DNA of 64,000 nucleotides from JBCAXA01 sp038749025 (GCA_038749025.1 JBCDIL010000001.1:186001-250000), one strand, 5' to 3'; positions 15,814-24,491 are shown, counted from the stretch's first letter. Notes: generated by a model from the letters alone, not told the origin. Numbers and translations: made by a program.

Positions 15814-17295
15814 ATGAAGATCTTCCACTTCTCCTTATTCCTCGGCGTTTGCGTTTTTCTTAACGCTTGCGCCAGCACTGAACCGAGCGACAGTGTTCTA
15901 AGCCCAAAAGTCGTTATCGTGACAATGTTCGAGCGCGGCGCTGACTCAGGTGATGCACCAGGCGAGTTTCAGCTATGGAACGAACGGCGCGCACTTGACC
16001 GGGTTCTGCCCTTTCACGGTCACCATGATCTGCACATGAACGAGAACGGCGAGCTTCTGGCGATTGTCACCGGTGTTGGTACGGCAAAAGCCGCGGCCTC
16101 GATCATGGCACTCGGTATGGACACGCGTTTCGACTTATCCGAAAGCTATTGGTTGATTGCCGGCATTGCCGGGTTTGACCCGAACGATGCCTCGCTTGGC
16201 TCAGCGGCTTGGGCGGAATACCTAGTCGACGGGGACCTCGCCCATGAAATTGATGCCCGTGAAAAACCCGATGATTGGCAATGGGGATACATCGCGAGGC
16301 ACACGAAAGTCCCGTTCGACCCTAACAAGCCAGAGCCGCGCGGTGAGGTCTTTCGCTTAAACCCGGCATTGACCCAGTGGGCGTATGAACTGACACGGGA
16401 CGTCGAACTACCGGATACGGCAGAGCTCGCCGCCAGCCGTGCGCGGTACAGCAACTACCCAGCCGCCATGGAACCGCCGTCGGTTCTCAAAGGTGACCAC
16501 CTTGCCGCGTTGACCTTTTGGCACGGCGAGATTCTCAATGCTTGGGCAAACGCCTGGGTCGACTACTGGTCCGATGGCAACGGTGAATTCGTCTCTTCGG
16601 CGATGGAGGACACCGGTACGTTTCAGTCGCTGACCTACCTCGACCGTCTCGGTCGGGCGGACAAGAGCCGTGTCATGGTACTTCGAACCGCCAGCAACTA
16701 CACCGTGCCGCCGCCGGGCATTGGGGCGGCCGAGAACTTACTGTCCGAAAACGATGGGTATTCCGGACTCGGTATCGCCCTTGAAAGCGCGTATCGTGTA
16801 GGTTCTGTTGTGATCGATACGCTGCTAGCCGATTGGCCGCGTTATCGACACCAAATGCCGGAGCCGATCATGTCGCCAAGTGCCCACCTGCAGCACGAGT
16901 ATGTATACCACTTGATCCAGGCCGATCTTTGGCAACGATCGAAGAGCACCGGTGATACCTATTTCCCACCGACGTACGAACAAGATGGATTCACGCACGC
17001 AACCGCGAACCCAGCGATGTTGCTGCCCGTTGCCAATCACTTCTACACCGATGTCGGCGGCGATTGGTTTTGTCTCAAAATGACCGTCGACAGCCTAGCT
17101 GATACCGGTGTTAACGTCGTGTTCGAAGGCACCGCGCCGGTCGGCGACAAAGCGGCTGATTTCGACGGCTCTGATGGAGAGTTGTTCCCGCATATCATGG
17201 GCGGCATTCCACCAGACGCGGTTATTGACGTGTTACCCGTTTCCCGTGGTCCCGATGGGACGTTTCTCGCCATCGATTCGGTCGCCAAACAATAG
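15814..17295 (+). CDS. Purine nucleoside permease (NUP) family lipoprotein fused to DUF952
   Basis: A 493-residue predicted lipoprotein from ATG 15814 (AAGGA 8 bases upstream; lipobox L-N-A-C). Residues about 25-345 match the NUP family: the opening V-V-I-V-T-M-F-E, W-L-I-A-G-I-A-G, A-W-A-E-Y-L-V-D-G-D-L, S-A-M-E-D-T-G-T and V-L-R-T-A-S-N-Y. A C-terminal region of about 140 residues (bases about 16890-17290) fits DUF952: YVYHLIQADLW, D-G-F-T-H-A-T and L-F-P-H-I-M-G-G. Apart from the signal there is no membrane segment, so transport through a bilayer by this protein alone is unlikely; nucleoside binding or phosphorolysis-like chemistry is more plausible, since NUP resembles the phosphorylase fold. 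A shorter paralogue without DUF952 lies at 21931-23037. Confidence 0.85.
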   Translation: MKIFHFSLFLGVCVFLNACASTEPSDSVLSPKVVIVTMFERGADSGDAPGEFQLWNERRALDRVLPFHGHHDLHMNENGELLAIVTGVGTAKAAASIMALGMDTRFDLSESYWLIAGIAGFDPNDASLGSAAWAEYLVDGDLAHEIDAREKPDDWQWGYIARHTKVPFDPNKPEPRGEVFRLNPALTQWAYELTRDVELPDTAELAASRARYSNYPAAMEPPSVLKGDHLAALTFWHGEILNAWANAWVDYWSDGNGEFVSSAMEDTGTFQSLTYLDRLGRADKSRVMVLRTASNYTVPPPGIGAAENLLSENDGYSGLGIALESAYRVGSVVIDTLLADWPRYRHQMPEPIMSPSAHLQHEYVYHLIQADLWQRSKSTGDTYFPPTYEQDGFTHATANPAMLLPVANHFYTDVGGDWFCLKMTVDSLADTGVNVVFEGTAPVGDKAADFDGSDGELFPHIMGGIPPDAVIDVLPVSRGPDGTFLAIDSVAKQ

Positions 17296-17301
17296 GTGCA
17301 A

Positions 17302-17334
17302 GAAAGCCCGCGCTAGCGCCTATCGCGGGCTTTC
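17302..17334. terminator. Bidirectional terminator-like hairpin
   Basis: GAAAGCCCGCG (17302-17312) and CGCGGGCTTTC (17324-17334) form an 11-bp perfect stem with an 11-base loop between two convergent genes. Short T/A runs flank the GC core on both strands, so it may end transcripts from both directions. Confidence 0.7.
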
Positions 17335-17349
17335 GCGCTACTCTTTACC

Positions 17350-18024
17350 TCAGAAGCGCCAACTTAACGATAGCGAGTAGACGAGGGGGTCGATCTCGAC
17401 CTCTGTCGTCAGTGTGTTGGCCGAGAATGTAAATTCGGCATCCGTATCAATATCGGCCCACCAGATACCGGCGCTCAATGCCAACTTGTCCGTTAGCACG
17501 TAATCAAAGCCGGCTTGTAGTGCCAATCCGAGTGAGGCATCCAGTGACAACTCGCCAGCCCCAAGCACACCTTCAAGTTGCGCATCCACTGCCTCGTCGA
17601 AAAACAATGTGTAGTTGATACCGGCGCCAACGTACGGTTGGAACACGCTTTCGGGTGCTGCAAACCAGTACTGCAACGAGATCGTCGGTGGCAGGTGCTT
17701 CGTTTCGCCGGCAGCCACTCGGCCTAAGCCGAGGGCTCCCGTCGCAGCGCTAATGTCGTGCGAAAATGGGCTCGAGCCAAGCACTTCGACAGCCCAGTGA
17801 TCGGTGTACATGTAACCCACCATCAGGCTGGCGGCAGTGCCATCATCAACGTCTGCTGATGAGCCCGCGATATTGGTGCCGTCAAGGTTTAGCGGGGTGC
17901 TACTCGCATCTGGCGCTACGGTGGCGACGCCGCCGCGGAAAAACCAGGTCCCCTTTTCCCATGCGGATGCGTTTACCACCGATAGCGACAACAAAACCGC
18001 TGTCGCTACACGAATCGTTCTCAT
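17350..18024 (-). CDS. OmpW family outer-membrane protein
   Basis: A 224-residue eight-strand outer-membrane beta-barrel. The start at ATG 18024 has GGAG 8 bases upstream; the ATG 12 bases earlier lies ahead of that site. The signal peptide ends V-N-A-S-A. Family traits include W-F-F-R-G-G at the mature N-terminus, D-H-W-A-V-E-V-L-G-S-S-P-F-S-H-D, L-P-P-T-I-S-L-Q-Y-W-F, Q-P-Y-V-G-A-G-I-N-Y-T and the terminal Phe in L-S-L-S-W-R-F. OmpW barrels pass small hydrophobic molecules. Its place in a purine locus may be coincidental. A hairpin terminator separates its 3' end from the NUP-DUF952 gene. Confidence 0.92.
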   Translation of the reverse strand: MRTIRVATAVLLSLSVVNASAWEKGTWFFRGGVATVAPDASSTPLNLDGTNIAGSSADVDDGTAASLMVGYMYTDHWAVEVLGSSPFSHDISAATGALGLGRVAAGETKHLPPTISLQYWFAAPESVFQPYVGAGINYTLFFDEAVDAQLEGVLGAGELSLDASLGLALQAGFDYVLTDKLALSAGIWWADIDTDAEFTFSANTLTTEVEIDPLVYSLSLSWRF

Positions 18025-18173
18025 TGCGTTCTCCATTGATGATGAAAAGTCGGGATCAGGTGTTATCGTCGAACGCTAGGTCGGGGCTGTCATTGACCAG
18101 CGTCATTGACAGTGGGTCATATCGCTGATCAACCGGCGTCATGTGTTAGCGCAAGAAAGGAGATGTCAGTTCG

Positions 18174-19382
18174 ATGAATCGCTTCATAGTTGTCGTCTGC
18201 GCGATTGGGCTACTTCAAAGTTGCGCGCTTCCGCCGGCGGAACCAGCCGCGTTCAATCGAGCCGATGGCGTTGCTCTCAGTGCCTCAGAAATCGACGCGA
18301 AGGTAACGACGCTAATGGATGCCGGTAACGTCGCCGGTCTCGGTGTCGCGTTAATCGATAGATCGGGCGTTCGCTATCTGCGCGCCTACGGATTCGCGAC
18401 CAAGGAAAAAGGTACCGAGCTACAGACGACGTCGGTCATGTACGGTGCTTCACTAACAAAAGCGACCTTCGCCTACGCCGTCATGACACTCGTCGATGAC
18501 GGCCTCGTCGATCTCGACGCACCCATCACTGACGTATTGCCGAAGCCTCTCACCGACTACGAAGACTATGCCGATCTGGCTGGTGACCCGCGCTGGCACA
18601 CATTTACATTGCGTATGTTGTTATCGCACACGAGCGGACTACCAAACTGGCGCTGGTTTATGCCGGGCGAAACGCTGACGATCATGTTTGAGCCGGGCTC
18701 GCGCTATGCCTACTCGGGTGAAGGCATTCAAATCGCCCAGCTGATGCTGGAGGAAGGTTACGGCGTCGACGTTAACGCGCTCATGCAGGAACGGGTATTC
18801 GACCGCTTTGACATGCGCAATACCTCGATGACCTGGCGCGACGACTTTCTGGAGCACATTGCACGCGGTCACGACAAAGATGGCAGCAATCTCGGTCACT
18901 ACATGCGTCAGTCGGTCGGCGCAGCGGGCTCTATGGACACAACACTTGACGACTACGCGCGATTCCTCGCGGCACTGTTGCGCGGTGAAGGCATCAGTGC
19001 CGCCGCCAAGTCAGAAATGTTGAGCGCGCAAATACAAATCACGAGCAAACGACAGTTTCCAACCCAAGTCTGGGAAGACACCGACGCCAACGCATCCATT
19101 AACCTCGCCTATGGCCTCGGCTGGGGCTTATTCACCAGCCACTTCGGTCCGGCCTACTTCAAAGAAGGCCACGACGAGGGTTGGAACAACTACGCGCTTT
19201 GCCTCAGCGACGCCGGACGCTGCTTGCTACTGTTGTCAAATTCGTCGAATGGCGAGAGCATCTTTCTCTATCTCGCCGATGCCTTGCTGGGTGAAACGGG
19301 ACTCCCGTGGGAGTGGGAAGGGTATGTGCCGTACGACAGTCACACCAACGTTAGGTCGACGATCGGTGTAGACACACCTTGA
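18174..19382 (+). CDS. Serine hydrolase lipoprotein of the beta-lactamase/DD-peptidase family
   Basis: A 402-residue class C beta-lactamase-fold protein. The lipobox L-Q-S-C predicts a lipoprotein. The active-site S-x-x-K is in G-A-S-L-T-K, the Tyr motif appears as Y-S-G-E-G (in place of Y-x-N) and the third motif is probably H-D-E-G-W in E-G-H-D-E-G-W-N-N. AAGGAG lies 10 bases before the ATG. Such proteins include esterases, D-amino-acid peptidases and penicillin-binding-like enzymes; true beta-lactamase activity cannot be claimed. It stands alone between divergent OmpW and convergent TPR-TonB genes and shows no evident link to purine metabolism. Confidence 0.88.
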   Translation: MNRFIVVVCAIGLLQSCALPPAEPAAFNRADGVALSASEIDAKVTTLMDAGNVAGLGVALIDRSGVRYLRAYGFATKEKGTELQTTSVMYGASLTKATFAYAVMTLVDDGLVDLDAPITDVLPKPLTDYEDYADLAGDPRWHTFTLRMLLSHTSGLPNWRWFMPGETLTIMFEPGSRYAYSGEGIQIAQLMLEEGYGVDVNALMQERVFDRFDMRNTSMTWRDDFLEHIARGHDKDGSNLGHYMRQSVGAAGSMDTTLDDYARFLAALLRGEGISAAAKSEMLSAQIQITSKRQFPTQVWEDTDANASINLAYGLGWGLFTSHFGPAYFKEGHDEGWNNYALCLSDAGRCLLLLSNSSNGESIFLYLADALLGETGLPWEWEGYVPYDSHTNVRSTIGVDTP

Positions 19383-19425
19383 GATACCCACCCCTAACAA
19401 CACGTTTTCACTGCTGAAGTGCGTG

Positions 19426-20556
19426 CTACTCCTCGATTTCGAAGCTTATCCGGCTATCGACACCGGGCGTCGCGACCGCTCTCCCATCGACGAAACGTGG
19501 TGCATAGCGAAATCGCTCAACAGCCGCGCGTGCCGCATCTGCAAACTGGCGTTGCTTGCGGGACAATTGTGTCGCGGTACCGATTGATTCCGCACCCTTT
19601 TTTTGCCCCGTATGAACGACCTGCGTCGCTTCGACATCTCGAACTATGCCTGACTCGTCTACAGTAAACTCAAGATCGACGTACCCTTCAATACGTGCGC
19701 GCAACATGGCGGGGGGATAGGTAGGTGCCATTCTGTAAAGCGGCAAATAATCCTGATCATCAGTGAACTTACTATCGCGACCAATCGCGACACAGTGCTC
19801 CGTGGCCTTTTCGCTGTCGCCGCGACGCTCGTAAAGCGGTACCAAAGCAGCCCTGGCGGCGAGTGACCGCGCCTTTGCCAGTGGAACACTGGTATCAAGC
19901 TGTGTTAACGATTCCTCAAAGGCTTTGAGCGCACGCTGCCGGTTGCCACGCGCCAGTTCAATGCGGCCGATGTAAAAACTAGTAACGCCGACGTCGGATG
20001 TCGCTGCGTTCGCTTCGAAAATCTCAGCAGCTTCCTTCAATAGAGACACACCCATACTGGGCGAACGTTTGGCCAATTCCGGACCTAACTGAAGTGCTGC
20101 ATTAGCGAATTCAAGCGAATCGGTTGGGTATACCTTGCGTGCAAGCCTAAGCGATTCTTTGTACCAACGATGGGCGGTATCCCACTCATGCGCCGCATCG
20201 AGCAGGTCCGCGCGAGCCAGTGTGAGAACGAGCAGCGGCTCCGCGTTTTTGCCATGGATTCTTTTAGCTTGCTGAAACGCCTCGTTGAACAATGCGTTTG
20301 CCTGCTGGACATGACCGTTCTTTAGTAACGCAGCGGCATGATTATTTATCAGTGCAGGAATACGCTCGTCGTCAGCGTCGAACAGGTTGCGACCGAGTTC
20401 CACTACGTCGGCCGATGTCGACAATTCTGCTACCAGATCAGCGTCTGCAACCGCCGCGCGATAGGCTCGCCACGCTGTATTGAATTCATCGACGGTGGCA
20501 AACGCTACGCCACTTACGAGACATCCCGCCAAGAACAAAGCCATCCATTGCTTCAT
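19426..20556 (-). CDS. TPR protein with TonB C-terminal domain
   Basis: A 376-residue exported protein. The signal peptide ends V-A-F-A. Residues about 60-270 consist of TPR-like helical hairpins. The last 100 residues match a TonB C-terminal domain (Y-P-P-A-M-L-R-A-R-I-E-G-Y-V-D-L-E-F-T-V, then V-E-R-F-R-Y-A-P). There is a cleavable-looking signal instead of the usual long proline-rich periplasmic span, so it may not energise receptors like classical TonB; TPR-TonB fusions of unknown partner are common in marine gammaproteobacteria as far as I know. It is the last gene of a minus-strand run that includes AzgA-like permease, NUP, cupin and MTA phosphorylase, so a role in nucleoside uptake is possible. 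Confidence 0.85.
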   Translation of the reverse strand: MKQWMALFLAGCLVSGVAFATVDEFNTAWRAYRAAVADADLVAELSTSADVVELGRNLFDADDERIPALINNHAAALLKNGHVQQANALFNEAFQQAKRIHGKNAEPLLVLTLARADLLDAAHEWDTAHRWYKESLRLARKVYPTDSLEFANAALQLGPELAKRSPSMGVSLLKEAAEIFEANAATSDVGVTSFYIGRIELARGNRQRALKAFEESLTQLDTSVPLAKARSLAARAALVPLYERRGDSEKATEHCVAIGRDSKFTDDQDYLPLYRMAPTYPPAMLRARIEGYVDLEFTVDESGIVRDVEATQVVHTGQKKGAESIGTATQLSRKQRQFADAARAAVERFRYAPRFVDGRAVATPGVDSRISFEIEE

Positions 20557-20596
20557 GCTGTCTCCTCGGTCACGAAAGTTGAGATGGGTTTAAAAC

Positions 20597-21892
20597 TTAC
20601 AGGTACGCGTATTTAAGCGCAAAAATAGTTGCAATCAAATAGACGGCCAACGGACACTCGGTCGCCTTGCCGCTCAGCACTTTAATAACGGCATAGCAAA
20701 TAAAACCGAGACCGATACCCTCAGCGATCGAATACGTGAGCGGCATGGCGATCGCCGCCACGACGGCGGGCGTGGATTCGGTGACATCTGGCCAATCGAG
20801 ATCGGCCAATGAACGCGCCATCAAACACGCGACGAACAACAGGGCCGCGGCCGTTGCGTAGCTCGGAATACTCTCAGCCAACGGCGCGAATAGCAGGCAC
20901 GCGACAAAAAACAGCGCACAGAACACGGCCGTCAACCCGGTGCGGCCACCGGCTTCAACGCCAGCCGCACTTTCAATGAAACTCGTCGTCGACGATGTTC
21001 CAGCCAACGAGCCGACCAACGTTGCGCCGGAATCTGCGAGCAGCGCGTGGCGCAGCCTTGGCAGACGACCGTGCTGATCCAATAGGTTTGCGCGAGTCGC
21101 GACACCGACGAGCGTACCGGCGGTATCGAATACATCGACGATCAACATCGTTAGGACGGTGGTCAGCATGCCGATCTCGAGTGCCGCACGAATATCGAGC
21201 GCGAGCAGTACCGGCGCCGGCGATGGCGGCGCGGCGACAATGCCTTTGAACTCCGCGGCGCCGATAACCCAACCGATAATCGCAACGACGAAGATACCGA
21301 TCACAACGGCGCCGGTAACCCGCCGGGCTGACAGCGCGGCGATAATGACGAATCCGAGAACAGCTAACAGCGGCCCTGGTGTTAGAACGTCGCCGAGCGT
21401 TACCAAGGTCGCGTCGTTATTGACGACAATCCCTGCGTTTTGCAGCGCGATAAACCCCAGAAACAGGCCTATGCCGGCCGCCATACCGAGCTTGAGGTTG
21501 CGAGGAATCGCATTGATCAGCCACTCCCGAACAGGCAGGACGCTTAATGCGATGAACAACACGCCTGAGACGAACACGGCGCCGAGCGCGGTCTGCCAAC
21601 TCGCCCCTTGAGTCAGCACCACGGTGTACGCGAAAAAAGCGTTTTGCCCCATGCCGGGTGCCAGCGCGATGGGGTAATTGGCGACAACGCCCATCACCAG
21701 CGTACCGAACGCCGCAGCCGAACAGGTCGCGACGAACACGGCGCCAAAGTCCATACCTGCGTCCGATAAGATCGCTGGGTTAACGACGACGATATACACC
21801 ATCGCGAGAAACGTGGTCAGGCCAGCGATCGCCTCTCGGCGCACGCTGGTACCGGCCGCATCAAGGCCAAAGAAGCGGTTAAGCGACCCCAT
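20597..21892 (-). CDS. AzgA-type adenine/guanine/hypoxanthine permease
   Basis: A 431-residue inner-membrane transporter of the AzgA branch of the NCS2 superfamily. The N-terminus RREAIAGLTTFLAMVYIVVV, then N-P-A-I-L, L-A-P-G-M-G-Q-N-A-F-F-A and F-D-T-A-G-T-L-V-G are family hallmarks. About twelve to fourteen hydrophobic stretches are present. It carries purine bases by proton symport in characterised members. It sits 38 bases from the stop of the NUP lipoprotein upstream and 40 bases before the TPR-TonB gene, in one minus-strand unit. The window therefore has two different base permeases, this one and the xanthine/uracil type at 10339. Confidence 0.93.
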   Translation of the reverse strand: MGSLNRFFGLDAAGTSVRREAIAGLTTFLAMVYIVVVNPAILSDAGMDFGAVFVATCSAAAFGTLVMGVVANYPIALAPGMGQNAFFAYTVVLTQGASWQTALGAVFVSGVLFIALSVLPVREWLINAIPRNLKLGMAAGIGLFLGFIALQNAGIVVNNDATLVTLGDVLTPGPLLAVLGFVIIAALSARRVTGAVVIGIFVVAIIGWVIGAAEFKGIVAAPPSPAPVLLALDIRAALEIGMLTTVLTMLIVDVFDTAGTLVGVATRANLLDQHGRLPRLRHALLADSGATLVGSLAGTSSTTSFIESAAGVEAGGRTGLTAVFCALFFVACLLFAPLAESIPSYATAAALLFVACLMARSLADLDWPDVTESTPAVVAAIAMPLTYSIAEGIGLGFICYAVIKVLSGKATECPLAVYLIATIFALKYAYL

Positions 21893-21930
21893 GGCGACTC
21901 TCCGTTATTGTTGTTCTTGCTGTGTCGATA

Positions 21931-23037
21931 CTACGGTGCTGCGGAGCCGGGTACCGTGTCAGCCCATTGTTCCCAACCGTCGACTAACGCATCGACGACC
22001 GCGCGGCCGACGATGAAGGCGGCTCTGATGGCGGGGGCACCCTCGTCCGCGTACGGTGCCGTCGTACTCCACGCCGCCGTTTTGCCCGGTGGCGGCATCG
22101 TGAAATTACTGGCCGTCCGTAGGACAAGGACACGATCAGCATCGATCAGGCCTTGTCGGGCCAACCGACCTAACGCGGTGAGTGTCCCCGTGTCTTCCAT
22201 ATTCGATGTCATGAAATTTGCTGACTCGCCACGGTACAGCGCGACCCAGTCGTTAGCCCAGCGGTTAAACAGCTCACCATGCCAATAGGTACTGGCGGCC
22301 AGGGTTTCACCCTTTGTCACGAACGGCGGTTTTTGTGCGTTCGGGTAGCCTTCGTACAGCGCTCGAAACTCCTTGATACCCGGTGAGTCACCGAGGTCGA
22401 TCTCGCGTGTCAGCTCGTAGGCCCAATCGACCAACGCTTCGTTTAAGGAGAACGCGATCGTGTCGACCGTCCACCCCGTGTAAATGTCATCTGGGTCGAC
22501 AGCCGGTTGCTTTGCGCCGAGCGGTATCAGTCCATACGGCCAGTCTTCAGGAATTTCTCGCCCGTCGATCTCGTAGAGAAGATCACCGTCGACAATATGC
22601 GTGGCCCACGCCGCTGAACCGAGCGATAAATCCTCCGGGTCACCGCCGGCGATACCGGCGATCAGCCAATAGGCCTGCGAGACATCAACACGGGGGTCGA
22701 GCCCTAGCGCCATAATCGATGCCGTTGCGTTAGCGATACCACCGCCTACCAGTATTGCCAGTACGCCATCATCGTTGTAGTAAAGCGGTTGCTCGCCGAG
22801 CTCGAACGGCAGTGTCTTCGTGAGCGGCATCTCCTCGACCCAGAGTTGCAGCTCTCCCGCTTTGTCGCCGGTGGGCTCACCGTACTCAAACATCGCCACG
22901 ACAACGACTTTGACAACCATGACGTCCGCCGTGTCGGCCGTGGTGTCATCGGCCGGTGGCCGAGCACAGGCAGCTAGTACGAGCAAAGCGCTGGCGGTCA
23001 GCGACCATAGGGACAGCAAATGAATAGGAGTGCGCAT
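21931..23037 (-). CDS. Purine nucleoside permease (NUP) family lipoprotein
   Basis: A 368-residue lipoprotein (lipobox L-A-A-C at about residue 24) matching the NUP family over its length: V-V-V-V-A-M-F-E-Y-G, A-Y-W-L-I-A-G-I-A-G-G, A-W-A-T-H-I-V-D-G-D-L-L, N-M-E-D-T-G-T, V-L-R-T-A-S-N-F-T-M-P-P. It is clearly paralogous to the NUP half of the fusion at 15814, sharing all those blocks. As there, no transmembrane helix follows the signal, so the name permease describes the family, not a shown activity. Start ATG 23037 with AAGG upstream. It lies between the cupin gene and the AzgA-like permease. The likely role is periplasmic binding or cleavage of purine nucleosides (inference). Confidence 0.88.
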   Translation of the reverse strand: MRTPIHLLSLWSLTASALLVLAACARPPADDTTADTADVMVVKVVVVAMFEYGEPTGDKAGELQLWVEEMPLTKTLPFELGEQPLYYNDDGVLAILVGGGIANATASIMALGLDPRVDVSQAYWLIAGIAGGDPEDLSLGSAAWATHIVDGDLLYEIDGREIPEDWPYGLIPLGAKQPAVDPDDIYTGWTVDTIAFSLNEALVDWAYELTREIDLGDSPGIKEFRALYEGYPNAQKPPFVTKGETLAASTYWHGELFNRWANDWVALYRGESANFMTSNMEDTGTLTALGRLARQGLIDADRVLVLRTASNFTMPPPGKTAAWSTTAPYADEGAPAIRAAFIVGRAVVDALVDGWEQWADTVPGSAAP

Positions 23038-23085
23038 GAGAGACCTTCGGGCAATGACCTTCGGAGCGTAGCCGTGCCTGCTCCG

Positions 23086-23469
23086 TTAATCAAAAACCTC
23101 GTTACGCGTTCCTTCGCCCGGCGTTAGGAACACCATCTCAGTGGCCACATTGGTGCGCGCCGTGTGCCAGGTATCACGCGGAACGATCGTGTAAGCCAGC
23201 GGTTTTGCGAGATGTACCTCACGCTCTGCACCGTCTTCGCGCAACACCAAGGTCACTGCACCATCGAGCAACAGGACGATCTCGTCGCCGGCGGGGTGCA
23301 GTTCCCAGACACCCCAGTCGCGATCGAAGCGATGGCAGCTCAGTAATGCGCAACCGGCAAAACCGTTATAAGTCTTGTCCAGTCGCCGATAAAGGTCATC
23401 GGTAACCGGTTCCTCGTAGGCCGACCCGGTGGGGGTTAGTACGGCAAACGTATCCACTAGCTCGGGCAT
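23086..23469 (-). CDS. Small cupin-domain protein
   Basis: A 127-residue single-domain cupin. The first cupin motif is seen in W-E-L-H-P-A-G-D-E-I-V-L-L-L-D-G, the second in I-V-P-R-D-T-W-H-T-A-R. His and Glu residues that could bind a metal are present. No DNA-binding domain accompanies it, so it is either a small enzyme or a ligand-binding accessory protein. GGAGG lies about 7 bases before the ATG. It is flanked by MTA phosphorylase and a NUP lipoprotein with gaps of about 50-60 bases, so it is probably part of the same operon. Substrate unknown. Confidence 0.82.
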   Translation of the reverse strand: MPELVDTFAVLTPTGSAYEEPVTDDLYRRLDKTYNGFAGCALLSCHRFDRDWGVWELHPAGDEIVLLLDGAVTLVLREDGAEREVHLAKPLAYTIVPRDTWHTARTNVATEMVFLTPGEGTRNEVFD

Positions 23470-23527
23470 GACCGCCTCCTCAGCTCGTCCAGCGCCGACG
23501 AGGATAACGCCCGAGGCGATGCGCGGC

Positions 23528-24388
23528 CTAACGACTCAGCGTGTCAAGGATTGAGCGGCGCTCGCCGGCCACCGACTCGCGTGGTGTCACAAGCGCGGCG
23601 CTCAACGCAGTATGCGCGTCACAAGTCGGGCGTTGTCGACCCAGCTCAACGGCGGCGGTTGCGACGATTCGTTGGGCGAGTGCCACGTTGTGAGCCATAT
23701 TCTCTAGCGCTGAGGCGGCTTCGACGTTTGCCTCGCGCGGATGCCAGCAGTCGTAGTCCGTTACCAACGCCAGCGTTCCGTAGGCGATCTGCGCTTCGCG
23801 AGCAAGCTTCGCTTCTGGCATGTTGGTCATACCAATCACGCTCGCACCGAGCGCCTGGTAGTACAGCGACTCGGCGAGCGACGAAAACTGTGGCCCCTCG
23901 ATACAAAGATAGGTACCCGTTGGGTGACAAGTAGTCGCACCGGCATGGTGAGTATGGGCGTTGACGAGAGCGGTGCGAACCACGGCAGAGACCGGTTGGG
24001 CCATCGAAACATGAGCAACAACACCATCGCCAAAGAAGGTACTTTTCCGACGCTTGGTCAAATCGATAAATTGGTCCGGCACCACCACGTGGCGCGGTGC
24101 AATACCGTCGACTAGCGAGCCAACCGCCGATACCGAAATGATGTAGCGCACCCCAACCGACTTCAGCGCGTAGATATTGGCTAGGTATGGCACCTCGGTC
24201 GGCAGAAGCCGATGGCCCTGGCCATGGCGAGCGAGAAATACCAGCGGCACGCCGTCGAGCTCCCCGAACCGCAACGGATCGGACGGTCGTCCGTATGGCG
24301 TCTCCACAACCTCTTCGCGGTGATCCTGAAGGCCATCGAGTTGATACAGGCCACTGCCACCAATGACCCCGATTAATCCGTTATTCAC
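23528..24388 (-). CDS. mtnP: S-methyl-5'-thioadenosine phosphorylase family (MTAP)
   Basis: A 286-residue cytosolic phosphorylase that should split methylthioadenosine or adenosine with phosphate into adenine and a ribose phosphate. Family blocks are I-G-V-I-G-G-S-G-L-Y (phosphate loop), F-L-A-R-H-G-Q-G-H, C-I-E-G-P-Q-F-S-S, G-M-T-N-M-P-E and T-D-Y-D-C-W. The Asp residues of T-D-Y-D are those that favour a 6-amino purine in MTAP, against the Asn of inosine/guanosine phosphorylases; closely related methylthioinosine phosphorylases exist, so the exact base is not certain. Start is GTG at 24388. It heads the minus-strand purine unit running down to the TPR-TonB gene and diverges from the DUF547 gene. 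Confidence 0.9.
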   Translation of the reverse strand: MNNGLIGVIGGSGLYQLDGLQDHREEVVETPYGRPSDPLRFGELDGVPLVFLARHGQGHRLLPTEVPYLANIYALKSVGVRYIISVSAVGSLVDGIAPRHVVVPDQFIDLTKRRKSTFFGDGVVAHVSMAQPVSAVVRTALVNAHTHHAGATTCHPTGTYLCIEGPQFSSLAESLYYQALGASVIGMTNMPEAKLAREAQIAYGTLALVTDYDCWHPREANVEAASALENMAHNVALAQRIVATAAVELGRQRPTCDAHTALSAALVTPRESVAGERRSILDTLSR

Positions 24389-24428
24389 ACGTAAAACCCA
24401 TGTCTGCCTCTACTATTTTAATGCGCGT

Positions 24429-24456
24429 TGTAACATTCGACCGGTCGCGGCGGTCT
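24429..24456 (+). promoter_or_regulatory. Possible ECF-type promoter upstream of DUF547 gene
   Basis: TGTAAC at 24429-24434, a 16-base spacer and CGGTCT at 24451-24456 resemble the arrangement seen upstream of the spondin-sigma operon at 50288. The site lies 36 bases before the DUF547 start. Weak evidence: a hexamer and two matching bases. Confidence 0.3.
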
Positions 24457-24491
24457 TTTCTAACAGTAATGACTAACCAGACCAGCAATTT

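Noticed and set aside
18174..19382. True beta-lactamase (antibiotic resistance)
   Set aside because: The second motif is Y-S-G rather than Y-x-N and the family is mostly esterases and peptidases.
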